Assembly (NCBI GenBank): GCA_902786515.1
Contig: CADADA010000015.1
Location: 34,554-98,553 of the forward strand
Direction: 5' to 3'
DNA length: 64,000 nucleotides
Source: an uncultured Lachnospiraceae bacterium
Lineage (GTDB): Bacteria > Bacillota > Clostridia > Lachnospirales > Lachnospiraceae
Positions 1 through 7,619 of this stretch are shown here, piece by piece. Made by a program: the position numbers and the translations under genes. The notes below the pieces were generated by a model. It saw only the letters and a program-made list of their open reading frames with translations. It made no database searches and had not been told where the DNA came from. The stretch's first letter is position 1. Each line of letters opens with the position of its first letter.

Positions 1-1299
1 AATGGAGATGGCAAGACGATATATAGTGATCAGTATATTGTAAGTTATGATACTACTACTTTTACATGGACTTATTATGAACTTCCGGATAAAATCACTA
101 TGCTTAGTGCATCAGCATTTGGAATGTACAATGGAAATATTGTGATTGCCGGTGGAATTAATTCTGCAAATGAATACTCAAAACAGGTTGCGATGATTAG
201 TTATGATGATTTATGTGAAGGTAAGGATACATGGGTAATTTCAGACAGCCTTCCATCAATGAGAGCCGGAGGAAGTATGTATCAGACCGGAACAAAGCTT
301 GTATTGTCAGGCGGAAAAAACGGTTCAGATTCCGAGCTTGTAAAAAATGTGATTTATGACGGAAATTCTTGGAAAGAATCTACAGCTGTTTTAAAATCTG
401 CATCTTTGAAAAATGATTCTCAAGAGGTGCCTGAAATGGAATCGCCGGTCGGTATTTGCAAAGACGGACTTATCTATGTAACAGATAATAATTATTCAGG
501 ATACGGAAACATTTTCATCTATAATGTCGACAAAGACCAATATGATACTACGGGTTATTATTTTGATAAAACAGATGATTACGATGCGGTGTTTGCCAGC
601 GAGGTGGATAATAAGGTATTTATCTATGCTACATATGACTGGGTAGATGATTTTGAGATTATATATTTTGATAAATCCGGTTCATCTATTACAAACAATC
701 CTATTGATGAAGAATTGACGGAATACATCGAAGACGAGGGAATTAAGAGTAACGATGTTTATATGTTTGATATCGAGTCAGGAATGTATAGCGTAACATC
801 TACGGAAAATATTGCATACACCGGAATGCTTAATGGTGTAGGTAATTACTATCCGGGAGACAGGGCTGAGCTCGAGATGTGGGCATTTGATGCTAAAACG
901 TATTATCCTATAAATATGACAATCGACGGAAAGAAATACACTCCTGAAGAAGAGGGAAGCATCAAGTGTAGAATTGATATGGATTCTGATAAGGTTGTTA
1001 AACTCAAATGGGGAAAATATGTATCTTCTATCACCTTTAAAAATGGTAAGAAGTTATACATGACTCCGGGAAGCAAGAAAAATGTGAAAGCATATGCTTC
1101 AAAAGATGCAACAAATCGCAAGTTGTCATATTCGGTATCTAATAAAAAATATGCAAAAGTAGATTCGAAAGGTAATGTGACAGCTTTGAAGGCAGGGCTT
1201 GGAAAGATGGTCAAAATCACTGTAAAGCCAAAGGACGGTTCAAGTGTAAAGGCGGTTTGTAAAGTATACATTGTTAAATCAGTTAAGAATAAGAAATAG
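1..1299 (+). CDS. Kelch-like/Ig-like (BIG2) surface protein, C-terminal part
   Basis: The frame is open from base 1 with no start in reach, so this is the 3' part (432 codons) of a gene that begins outside the window. The first internal ATG is at 100 but has no convincing ribosome site. The visible protein has beta-propeller-like blades with Kelch-style segments (VIAGGIN, LVLSGGK), and its last ~90 residues form a bacterial Ig-like (BIG2) domain with the usual pattern: SITFKNGKKLYMTPGSKK, then VSNKKYAKVDSKGNVTALKAG. Such proteins are typically secreted and cell-surface attached in gut Clostridia. The substrate or ligand is unknown. It ends in a Rho-independent terminator. Confidence 0.75.
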   Translation, partial: NGDGKTIYSDQYIVSYDTTTFTWTYYELPDKITMLSASAFGMYNGNIVIAGGINSANEYSKQVAMISYDDLCEGKDTWVISDSLPSMRAGGSMYQTGTKLVLSGGKNGSDSELVKNVIYDGNSWKESTAVLKSASLKNDSQEVPEMESPVGICKDGLIYVTDNNYSGYGNIFIYNVDKDQYDTTGYYFDKTDDYDAVFASEVDNKVFIYATYDWVDDFEIIYFDKSGSSITNNPIDEELTEYIEDEGIKSNDVYMFDIESGMYSVTSTENIAYTGMLNGVGNYYPGDRAELEMWAFDAKTYYPINMTIDGKKYTPEEEGSIKCRIDMDSDKVVKLKWGKYVSSITFKNGKKLYMTPGSKKNVKAYASKDATNRKLSYSVSNKKYAKVDSKGNVTALKAGLGKMVKITVKPKDGSSVKAVCKVYIVKSVKNKK

Positions 1300-1305
1300 T
1301 TTAAA

Positions 1306-1337
1306 GTGCCCCTTGTCTTAATGGCAGGGGGCATTTT
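1306..1337 (+). terminator. Rho-independent terminator of the surface-protein gene
   Basis: A G+C-rich stem (GTGCCCCTTGTC against GGCAGGGGGCAT, with G-U pairs) is followed by TTTT, starting 7 bases after the stop codon. Confidence 0.8.
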
Positions 1338-1640
1338 GCCTGCAAGATAAAAAGGAATGGATTTGCTTTTAATAAAAATGCCGTAAACGGCAAAAATGTT
1401 AAATGTATCAATTTATGAAAACTTCAAAATGATAGGTAGGATTTCGTAATTTACTACGTATGATATTCTAAAAATCCTAAAATTATACGTAACATAGATT
1501 ATCTCCTACGCATCTATCATAGAAAAATTGAAAATAGTACGTAATAACAACTGTTGCAGATGCATGAATACTCATAATCAACCAACTTTTCTCACTGTAT
1601 TTTAAATTTTGCATTAATGAGAAAATTAATCACATAAGTA

Positions 1641-1799
1641 TTGTTACTATTCACAGCTCCTCTCCCGACATTCGGATTTCCCGCTGCTTCGCAGCTCTCC
1701 CGGTGCTACGCACCTGAAATCCTCATGACGTGAAAGGTTCCTTACGTGCAAGCACGACGAATCTGTTTATTTTCTGTAATCAGCTGTGAATAGTAACAA
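1641..1799. repeat. MITE-like palindromic element with 18-bp terminal inverted repeats
   Basis: TTGTTACTATTCACAGCT (1641-1658) is exactly inverted at 1782-1799. The ~120 bp interior is more G+C-rich than its AT-rich surroundings and holds two small perfect hairpins (GCTGC-TTC-GCAGC and GGTGC-TAC-GCACC) plus a GATTTC/GAAATC pair. The flanks carry a short direct repeat (AGTA just outside both ends; AAGTATTG if the ends are shifted inward), which looks like a target-site duplication. No coding sequence is present. It is most likely a non-autonomous mobile element or genomic interspersed repeat. The rest of 1340-1826 is AT-rich with scattered TACGTA-type words and no gene that I can see. Confidence 0.65.
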
Positions 1800-1826
1800 A
1801 GTATTGTAATAATAGAAAAATAATCA

Positions 1827-1855
1827 TTGACAAAAAATGGGTTATCTGATATATA
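1827..1855 (+). promoter_or_regulatory. Sigma-A type promoter ahead of the c-di-GMP riboswitch
   Basis: TTGACA (1827-1832), a 17-base spacer and TATATA (1850-1855). Transcription would begin near 1862, about 45 bases before the riboswitch core. Confidence 0.6.
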
Positions 1856-1899
1856 TATGTATATACTTCATTAGTAAGGTGAGATATTGACAAAGGGAT

Positions 1900-1979
1900 A
1901 TAGATATTAAGGGCAAACTTATAGAAATGTAAGGACGCAAAGCTAGAAGTCTAAGGCAGGAAGCATAGATAGTTCGGTC
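1900..1979 (+). promoter_or_regulatory. c-di-GMP-I (GEMM-I) riboswitch aptamer
   Basis: The conserved core words of the GEMM-I class are present in order. AGGGCAAAC (about 1910-1918) comes first, then a small stem CTTATA-GAAA-TGTAAG capped by a GAAA tetraloop, then GGACGCAAAGC (1933-1943), and then a second arm containing CTAAGG and GGAAGC. The 3' side runs directly into a terminator stem, so ligand binding probably decides between termination and readthrough. The nearest gene downstream is the secreted amidase at 2218, about 210 bases from the terminator. Confidence 0.85.
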
Positions 1980-2006
1980 GCAATGAATTTCATTGTGACC
2001 TTTTTT
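1976..2006 (+). terminator. Expression-platform terminator of the c-di-GMP riboswitch
   Basis: GGTCGCAATGA pairs with TCATTGTGACC (one G-U) and is followed by six T residues. It overlaps the 3' edge of the aptamer, as expected for transcriptional control. Confidence 0.85.
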
Positions 2007-2084
2007 GGTCTTACAGAAATATATAATACAAAGGAAAAGAGATATAGATCAGATTTGCAAAAGCAGTCTGTTTTATATAAAAAA

Positions 2085-2173
2085 GGACTCTGACAAATTT
2101 GCGCGTAACGTCAGAGTCCGTAACACAAAGCACTTATGAAAAAGTACCTAGGACGAGTATATCACTTTTTCAT
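2085..2173 (+). other. Two strong hairpins in the leader between riboswitch and amidase gene
   Basis: Hairpin 1 is a perfect 10-bp stem, GGACTCTGAC (2085-2094) with GTCAGAGTCC (2110-2119). Hairpin 2 is ATGAAAAAGT (2136-2145) with ACTTTTTCAT (2164-2173), extendable by CACT/AGTG with a bulge. Neither is followed by a T-run, so neither is an ordinary terminator. They may protect the mRNA, hide the ribosome site, or form a second regulatory RNA. I do not recognise the fold. Confidence 0.5.
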
Positions 2174-2217
2174 GTTAGTGTAAATATTTTTATATCATGA
2201 AAAGGAGAACATTATTT

Positions 2218-2964
2218 ATGAAACGAATTTTAACAATCGTATTAACAGCAGCGATAGCAATTGAAAGCAGTTTTAGTGTACAGGCGGCAGTAGATGCCTC
2301 GGAGGCACCAAATCTATCTGCAATGAGTGCAAGCGAGGTGTTTAATAAGGAGGATGTTCAGAGACTGTTAGAACTTGCGAGAAAGCAACCGGTGTATGAG
2401 ATTGTTGGTGATGAGGAGGAGGAAGACGAAGATAGTGATGATATATTTTCTCCTCAGTCGGATCGTCTTCAAATTTCACCTCGTAAATTAGCATCAAGCG
2501 GAGAGGAAGAAGCTGGAAAGTATGCCAAGAGAAAAGGGACAATACTTGTAACAAGTGATGCTTATAAAAATCTTATATCGACTGGACATGCAGGAATTGT
2601 TAGAAATAGTAATAATGTCATTGAGGCTGTTTCTAGTGGTGTTAGAACCGATGGAAGTATGAACTGGAAAAAAACGAAAAATGAAATGTGGGAAGTTAAA
2701 GTAAACGGCACGACCAGGATACAGAGGAGAAAAGTAGCAAATTGGTGTGCGGAGCAGGAGGGAAAACCTTATAATTATCTGTATCCTTGCATGTGGAGGA
2801 GGGATGCATTCTATTGCTCGCATTTGGTTTGGGCAGGATACAAGGATAAATTAGGAATTGATTTAAATACATTTTTCTTTGATACCAAGTATGGAACTGC
2901 TATACATCCTGTTGAATTAGTGTGGACTAACAAAACAACGACGATTTATTATCACAAAAAATAA
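2218..2964 (+). CDS. Secreted YiiX/YycO-type permuted papain-like amidase
   Basis: A 248-residue exported protein. The start at 2218 is chosen because AAAGGAG (2201-2207) sits 10 bases before it; an in-frame ATG at 2197 lies upstream of that ribosome site. Residues 1-24 are a signal peptide ending near VQA. An acidic low-complexity stretch (EEEEDEDSDD) follows. The C-terminal ~140 residues look like the permuted NlpC/P60-related YiiX family: GHAGIV (candidate His), VIEAV (Glu) and FYCSHLVW (Cys nucleophile). The likely role is hydrolysis of an amide or thioester in cell wall or lipid, outside the membrane. It is preceded by a c-di-GMP riboswitch, which ties it to surface or lifestyle switching. 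The substrate is unknown. Confidence 0.75.
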   Translation: MKRILTIVLTAAIAIESSFSVQAAVDASEAPNLSAMSASEVFNKEDVQRLLELARKQPVYEIVGDEEEEDEDSDDIFSPQSDRLQISPRKLASSGEEEAGKYAKRKGTILVTSDAYKNLISTGHAGIVRNSNNVIEAVSSGVRTDGSMNWKKTKNEMWEVKVNGTTRIQRRKVANWCAEQEGKPYNYLYPCMWRRDAFYCSHLVWAGYKDKLGIDLNTFFFDTKYGTAIHPVELVWTNKTTTIYYHKK

Positions 2965-2973
2965 TTAATAAAT

Positions 2974-3011
2974 ACAGGTATGTGTTACATAAATATGTAT
3001 CACATACCTGT
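2974..3011 (+). other. Intergenic hairpin between amidase and lipoprotein genes
   Basis: A perfect 11-bp inverted repeat, ACAGGTATGTG (2974-2984) with CACATACCTGT (3001-3011). No T-tract follows on the plus strand and the next ribosome site starts about 8 bases later, so it is more likely an mRNA-processing or attenuating hairpin than a full terminator. Confidence 0.5.
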
Positions 3012-3031
3012 AAGCATAAGGAGAAAAAAGC

Positions 3032-4033
3032 ATGAAAAAAATAAAATGTCTTATTGCAATAGCTCTTATAATATCTCTTGTTGCAGGATGTAGCAAAAAG
3101 GGAGAAAAAGAGAAAAATAAATATGTAGAAGATTTTAAATATGGAGTAATAGTAAGCGGAGAACAGAAAGATGATGCGTATATTGAATGTTTAGACGGAT
3201 ACGGTGTGGGGATGCCGTTTGTGTATGATGATAAGTTATATTGTCGTTCTAGAGGATATGGTGGGTATGAGGATGATTGTAATGCTATTATATTTGATTA
3301 CAGGACAGGAACGTATGAAACTATTCATTTTGATGATTGTGTAGCACTTACGGATATAAAGGCAGATGAGAACTATATATATGGAGTTAGTAATCTGAAT
3401 TGGAAAAATCACATATACAGATATTCTCGAAAAAATAAAGAGATGGAAGAAATAATTATTGATGGAACAGATGCGTTATATTTGTATCCGTGTGATGGAG
3501 AAGTATACGTATATGTATGGGAGAAAAATGGTAAGAAGGTACAGGCGTTACATAGAGTAGATTTTGAAAACGAATCATTACAAAAGATAAAAAAGATATC
3601 AAAATATTCACCTCAAAGTTTCGTCAATTATGATAAGAAGTTGTATTTACCATGTGATAAGGAAATGGTTGTATACGATCCGGTAAATGAAGAGATATCG
3701 AAGTATAGTATTCCGGTTAAAATTGCTTATTCGTGCTGTAGTCATGATAATATGATATATGTTCTTGACTACGATATGCGGGACTGTGTAAAACCCTCAA
3801 AGCTGGTGGCATTTGATATGAACCTGAATCAGGTTGTGAATACATATGAGCTTGAGCCGGATGTTGACAGTGTTTGTATGAATGAAAATGTTATATTAGC
3901 ATCTGATGGAATGGGAACTGTATATAAATATGAGTTAAATGAGCAGGAAGGAACTTTAGAAAAGGTAGCGGAGCATACAGTAGATTATGATGATTATTTT
4001 TATCCGGCTATATGTATAAATACAGCAAAGTAG
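3032..4033 (+). CDS. Beta-propeller-like lipoprotein, copy 1
   Basis: A 333-residue lipoprotein. The signal peptide ends in a lipobox, LVAGC, so Cys20 would be lipidated. The mature part repeats aromatic/acidic strand patterns (LYCRSRGYGG, NYIYGVSN, DALYLYPCDGEVYVYV, KLYLPCDKEMVVY, NMIYVLDYDM) resembling DUF5050-like or PQQ-type propeller repeats. AAGGAG lies 8 bases before the ATG. It is the intact member of a tandem duplication; the next gene is a close paralogue. The function is not recognised; a surface sensor or binding role is a guess. Confidence 0.7.
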   Translation: MKKIKCLIAIALIISLVAGCSKKGEKEKNKYVEDFKYGVIVSGEQKDDAYIECLDGYGVGMPFVYDDKLYCRSRGYGGYEDDCNAIIFDYRTGTYETIHFDDCVALTDIKADENYIYGVSNLNWKNHIYRYSRKNKEMEEIIIDGTDALYLYPCDGEVYVYVWEKNGKKVQALHRVDFENESLQKIKKISKYSPQSFVNYDKKLYLPCDKEMVVYDPVNEEISKYSIPVKIAYSCCSHDNMIYVLDYDMRDCVKPSKLVAFDMNLNQVVNTYELEPDVDSVCMNENVILASDGMGTVYKYELNEQEGTLEKVAEHTVDYDDYFYPAICINTAK

Positions 4034-4103
4034 AAAATATAAAAAATTGAATTCTGTTGTGTCTTTTTTGATTTATAGAAATATGTAACATGGAGAAAAA
4101 AGC

Positions 4104-5113
4104 ATGAAAAAAATAAAATGTCTTATTGCAGTAGCACTCATGATATCGCTTGTTGCAGGATGTGGCAAAAAGGGAGAAAAAGAGAAAAATAAATATGTAG
4201 AAGATTTTAAATATGGAGTAATAGTAAGCGGAGAACAGAAAGATGATGCGTATATTGAATGTTAGATTACAATATAGACGGATACGGTGTGGGACTTCCT
4301 ATAGTGTATAATAGTAAGTTGTACTGCCGTTCAGTGGGGTATGCTGGTTTTGAGGATAATTGTAATGCTATTATATTTGATTACAAGACAGGAACGTATG
4401 AAACAATTCATTTTGATGATTGTGTAGGACTAACGGATATAAAAGTAGATGAAAATTATATATACGGGATTAGTAATCTTAACAAAAAAAATCATATATA
4501 CAGATATTCTTGGAAAAATAAAGAGATGGAGGAGATTATCATTGATGGAACAGATGCGTTATATCTGTATCCGTGTGAAGGAGAATTATACGTGTTTGTG
4601 TATGAGAAAAATGGTGAAAAGGTACAGGCACTACATAGAGTAGATTTTGAAAACGAATCACTCCAAAAGATAAAAAAGATATCAAAATATGCACCTCGAA
4701 GTTTTGTTAATTATGATAAGAAGTTGTATTTACCATGTGATGAGGAGATGGTTATATATGATACGGTAAAAGATGAGATATCGAAGTACAGTATTCCTGT
4801 AAAAGAAGCGTATTCAAGTTGCAGTCATGATAATATGGTATATGTTCTTGATTATGATATGCGAAAAGATAAAAAATCAAAATTGGTAGCGTTTGATATG
4901 GAATCCAACCAAGTTGTGAAAAAATACAAGTTGGATTTGGGAGTGAGTGCTATATGTATGGAAGATAACATTATATTTGCTTCTAACGGTTTGGGAACTG
5001 TATATAAATACGAGTTAAACGAGCAGGAAGGAACTTTAGAAAAGGTAGCAGAGCATACAGTAGATTATGATGATTATTTTTATCCGGCTATATGTATAAA
5101 TACAGCAAAATAA
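4104..5113 (+). pseudogene. Beta-propeller-like lipoprotein, copy 2, frameshifted
   Basis: A tandem paralogue of the preceding gene with its own ribosome site, signal peptide and lipobox (LVAGC). The frame opened at 4104 stops at a TAG at 4263-4265, just after codons for YIEC. The rest of the protein continues in another frame from about 4259 to 5113. Comparison with copy 1 explains this simply: restoring one T in the TTT run at about 4261-4262 gives YIECLDYNIDGYGVG, which matches copy 1 apart from a four-residue DYNI indel. So one lost base separates the secretion signal from the propeller. It is either a real recent inactivation or a base-calling error. The 3' ~70 bases are nearly identical between copies. 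Confidence 0.75.
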
Positions 5114-5124
5114 AGATATTAAAA

Positions 5125-5152
5125 AATGCAGGGCTCTCGTCCCTGCATTTTC
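5125..5152. terminator. Bidirectional Rho-independent terminator
   Basis: AATGCAGGG (5125-5133) pairs with CCCTGCATT (5141-5149). T-runs lie on both sides (TTTT on plus, TTTTTT on minus), so it can serve both the lipoprotein gene and the converging minus-strand gene. Confidence 0.85.
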
Positions 5153-5155
5153 TAA

Positions 5156-5731
5156 CTATTCTTCTTTGCCATAATCTTCGAACTTTTTGAGAACTGCATC
5201 GTATGTCTGCTGGGAAATATCAGGCAAATCCCTTCCCCATGTCTTAGTAGCCTGCTGGAAGCCCTTCTTAAATGCTTCAGCCATATCTTTCATCTTTTCT
5301 TCGTCTCCGCCTGAAAGAGCTACTGCGAAATCAAGGATTCTCTGAGATGTCTGTTCAACGCCCCAATAACCATTTTCAGATATGTCTTCTTTCGCTTTTA
5401 AGGCAGTCTCTTCATCAACTTCTAATTCGCCGTTTGCAAGAGCCTGCCACATTGATGTGGCATCCTGGAACTTCTGTCCCTGCTGTAAAAACATCTTTTC
5501 TACGAGACTCTTGAGATTCGATACATGACGGTCTGAATCAGCTTTTAATTTTGCAACTAAATCTTTTCTCTCAGACTCAGATAATTTCTTTGAACTCTTC
5601 TCGTAAACTGCTGCTTTTTCAGTTGCTGCAGATTCCTTTGAATCAGCAGACTTAGTGTTCTTTGAATCAGCGGCTGAAGAAGTGGCATAAGCTTCATAAG
5701 CCGGTGATGTTGAAATACTGTTGATATCCAT
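5156..5731 (-). CDS. Conserved cytoplasmic protein, possibly DUF5610-like
   Basis: 191 residues, starting at MDINSISTSPAYEAYA because GGAGG lies 8 bases upstream of that ATG; a longer reading frame to 5776 runs through promoter repeats and is not used. The N-terminal ~60 residues are Ser/Ala/Lys-rich and probably disordered. The C-terminal ~130 residues are helical (YWGVEQTSQRILDFAVALSGGDEEK, then LPDISQQTYDAVLKKFEDY), a pattern I associate with DUF5610-like proteins, some of which sit near motility genes. There is no signal peptide and no catalytic motif. The function is unknown. Confidence 0.6.
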   Translation of the reverse strand: MDINSISTSPAYEAYATSSAADSKNTKSADSKESAATEKAAVYEKSSKKLSESERKDLVAKLKADSDRHVSNLKSLVEKMFLQQGQKFQDATSMWQALANGELEVDEETALKAKEDISENGYWGVEQTSQRILDFAVALSGGDEEKMKDMAEAFKKGFQQATKTWGRDLPDISQQTYDAVLKKFEDYGKEE

Positions 5732-5756
5732 AAGCATAACCTCCATTGTTATTAAA

Positions 5757-5791
5757 TGTACATATACAATGTACATTGTACATTGTACATT
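5757..5791 (-). promoter_or_regulatory. Tandem GTACATT repeats upstream of the minus-strand gene
   Basis: Three head-to-tail copies of the 7-mer GTACATT (5771-5791) follow an imperfect TGTACATATACAAT. They lie 26-60 bases before the start codon at 5731. Each unit carries a palindromic GTAC core, as expected of clustered regulator half-sites, but a neutral microsatellite is possible. Confidence 0.45.
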
Positions 5792-5880
5792 TTCACCATC
5801 CGTGGTTTACAGTTACCATGTATTACATAAACTATGGTATCACTAATATCGGAATTTTGAAAAAAATATAAAGAGATTTG

Positions 5881-5909
5881 TTGAAAAAAAAATAAAATAT
5901 TAGTATACT
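5881..5909 (+). promoter_or_regulatory. Promoter of ispE
   Basis: TTGAAA (5881-5886), a 17-base A-rich spacer and TATACT (5904-5909), about 60 bases before the ispE start. Confidence 0.6.
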
Positions 5910-5972
5910 AAATATATATGTATACAAAATACAAAATGGTCGGATAAATCAATATAAGGATGGAGGAATGTG

Positions 5973-6845
5973 ATGAAACTCAAAGCTTATGGCAAGATAA
6001 ACCTTGCTCTGGATGTGGTCAGAAAAAGACCTGACGGATATCATGATGTCAAGATGATTATGCAGACGGTGAAAATATATGATGATATCGAAATAGACAA
6101 AAATACAACCGGGAAGATTGGCTTGAAAACAAATCTATTTTTTCTGCCGACTAATGAAAATAATCTTATGTACAAAGCCGCTAAATTGTTGATGGACGAA
6201 TTTAACATAACAGAAGGTGTGGACATAAAACTAAAAAAGGTTATACCGGTGTCTGCGGGAATGGCAGGAGGAAGTACGGATGCGGCGGCAGTGCTGTATG
6301 GTATGAATAAGTTATTCAGGCTGGGATTGTCTACAAAAGAATTGATGAAACGGGGGGTCATGCTTGGCGCTGATGTTCCTTATTGCATAATAAGAGGAAC
6401 GGCATTATCAGAGGGAATAGGGGATGAACTGACCAGAGTAAGTGCTCCGCCGGATTTGACGGTTTTGGTTGTAAAACCTAGAATTAATGTTTCTACGGCA
6501 TATGTGTATAAGAATCTTAATTTGGAAGAGTTAGAGAAACATCCTGACATAGATGCTATGATAAAGGCACTGGATGAAAAAAATGTAGAGCAGATATGCA
6601 AAAATATGGAAAATGTTTTGGAATCAGTAACGGAGAAAAAGTATCCGGTTATAAAAGATATCAAGACAATTATGAAAGAACATGGGGCGGTCAATGCATT
6701 AATGAGTGGCAGCGGGCCTACCGTGTTTGGAATTTATAAGAGTAAAGAAGATGCTATTAATACCAAGAACATTATAAGAGATATGGATATTTCAAAACAG
6801 ATATATGTAACGAAATTTTATAATCCGCGAAATGATTACTATTGA
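5973..6845 (+). CDS. ispE: 4-diphosphocytidyl-2-C-methyl-D-erythritol kinase
   Basis: IspE phosphorylates CDP-methylerythritol with ATP in the MEP route to isoprenoid precursors, in the cytoplasm. The 290-residue product has the GHMP-kinase layout: AYGKINLALDV at the N-terminus, the glycine-rich ATP loop PVSAGMAGGSTDAAAVL near residue 90-105, and MSGSGPTVFGIY near residue 245. GGAGG at 5962-5966 fits the ATG at 5973 better than the GTG at 5970. The GntR-family gene follows 26 bases later and probably shares the transcript. Length and motifs match the family with nothing unusual. Confidence 0.95.
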   Translation: MKLKAYGKINLALDVVRKRPDGYHDVKMIMQTVKIYDDIEIDKNTTGKIGLKTNLFFLPTNENNLMYKAAKLLMDEFNITEGVDIKLKKVIPVSAGMAGGSTDAAAVLYGMNKLFRLGLSTKELMKRGVMLGADVPYCIIRGTALSEGIGDELTRVSAPPDLTVLVVKPRINVSTAYVYKNLNLEELEKHPDIDAMIKALDEKNVEQICKNMENVLESVTEKKYPVIKDIKTIMKEHGAVNALMSGSGPTVFGIYKSKEDAINTKNIIRDMDISKQIYVTKFYNPRNDYY

Positions 6846-6871
6846 TAAAGTAAAGGAAATGGAGGGTAATT

Positions 6872-7540
6872 ATGCATGATTTTACAATGAAAATAAATGA
6901 ATATCTCCCATTGAGAGAGGTAGTATTTCACACGTTGAGAGATGCGATTCTAAGAGGCGAACTGGAACCGGGAGAACATCTCATGGAAGTACAGCTTGCA
7001 AACAAACTTGGCGTAAGCCGTACGCCTATAAGGGAAGCAATCAGGCAATTGCAGACGGAAGGGCTGGTTATTATGACACCGAGAAAGGGAGCAGTGGTGG
7101 CGGAGATAACCAGAGAAGATTTAACAGATGTATTGGAAGTAAGGATTACGTTGGAAAAGATGGCTGTAGCACTTGCCTGTGAAAATATCAATCAGGAAGA
7201 AATTGCAAGGCTTAAAAAATGTCAGCAGGAACTTGAAAATATGTTGGGAAATGAGAAGCTTACCGAGATAGCCAACAAAGACGAAGAATTTCATGACATC
7301 ATATATGAAGCATCAGGAAATAAAAGATTGATTCAGATTCTTAATAATTTAAGAGAACAGCTTTACAGATACAGAATTGAATACATTAAAGATGAACAAA
7401 AGTGGGTTATACTGGTGGAGGAACACAATGCACTCATCGTGGCGATAGAGAATAAAGACGTTGATGAAGCAAAAAAAGTGATAAGAAAACATATTGACAA
7501 TCAGAGACAGACGATATTAGAGAATTTAAAAATAAATTAG
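6872..7540 (+). CDS. GntR/FadR-family transcriptional regulator with FCD domain
   Basis: 222 residues: an N-terminal winged helix-turn-helix (LREVVFHTLRDAILRGELEPGE, then ANKLGVSRTPIREAIRQLQTEGLV, residues ~10-80) followed by an all-helical FCD ligand-binding domain (EFHDIIYEASGN, then RKHIDNQRQ). FCD proteins usually sense a small organic acid through a metal site; a candidate ligand His is in EFHDII. The ribosome site GGAGGG lies 7 bases before the ATG. It is the second gene of the ispE transcript. Its target genes cannot be told from the window. Confidence 0.9.
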   Translation: MHDFTMKINEYLPLREVVFHTLRDAILRGELEPGEHLMEVQLANKLGVSRTPIREAIRQLQTEGLVIMTPRKGAVVAEITREDLTDVLEVRITLEKMAVALACENINQEEIARLKKCQQELENMLGNEKLTEIANKDEEFHDIIYEASGNKRLIQILNNLREQLYRYRIEYIKDEQKWVILVEEHNALIVAIENKDVDEAKKVIRKHIDNQRQTILENLKIN

Positions 7541-7619
7541 AATAAATAATAAAAATAAGTACAACCTAACAGATAGATATGGCGAGCGTACGTACCGTAT
7601 TGATTTGAAAGGGGTATTT

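Noticed and set aside
2197..2217. ATG at 2197 as start of the amidase
   Set aside because: The ribosome site AAAGGAG lies after it and serves the ATG at 2218, which also gives a normal signal peptide.
4104..5113. Programmed ribosomal frameshift in the second lipoprotein
   Set aside because: No convincing slippery heptamer and downstream stem are present; copy 1 is intact without it, and one lost T explains everything.
5732..5776. N-terminal extension of the minus-strand gene to 5776
   Set aside because: It reads through the GTACATT promoter repeats and has no ribosome site; the ATG at 5731 does.
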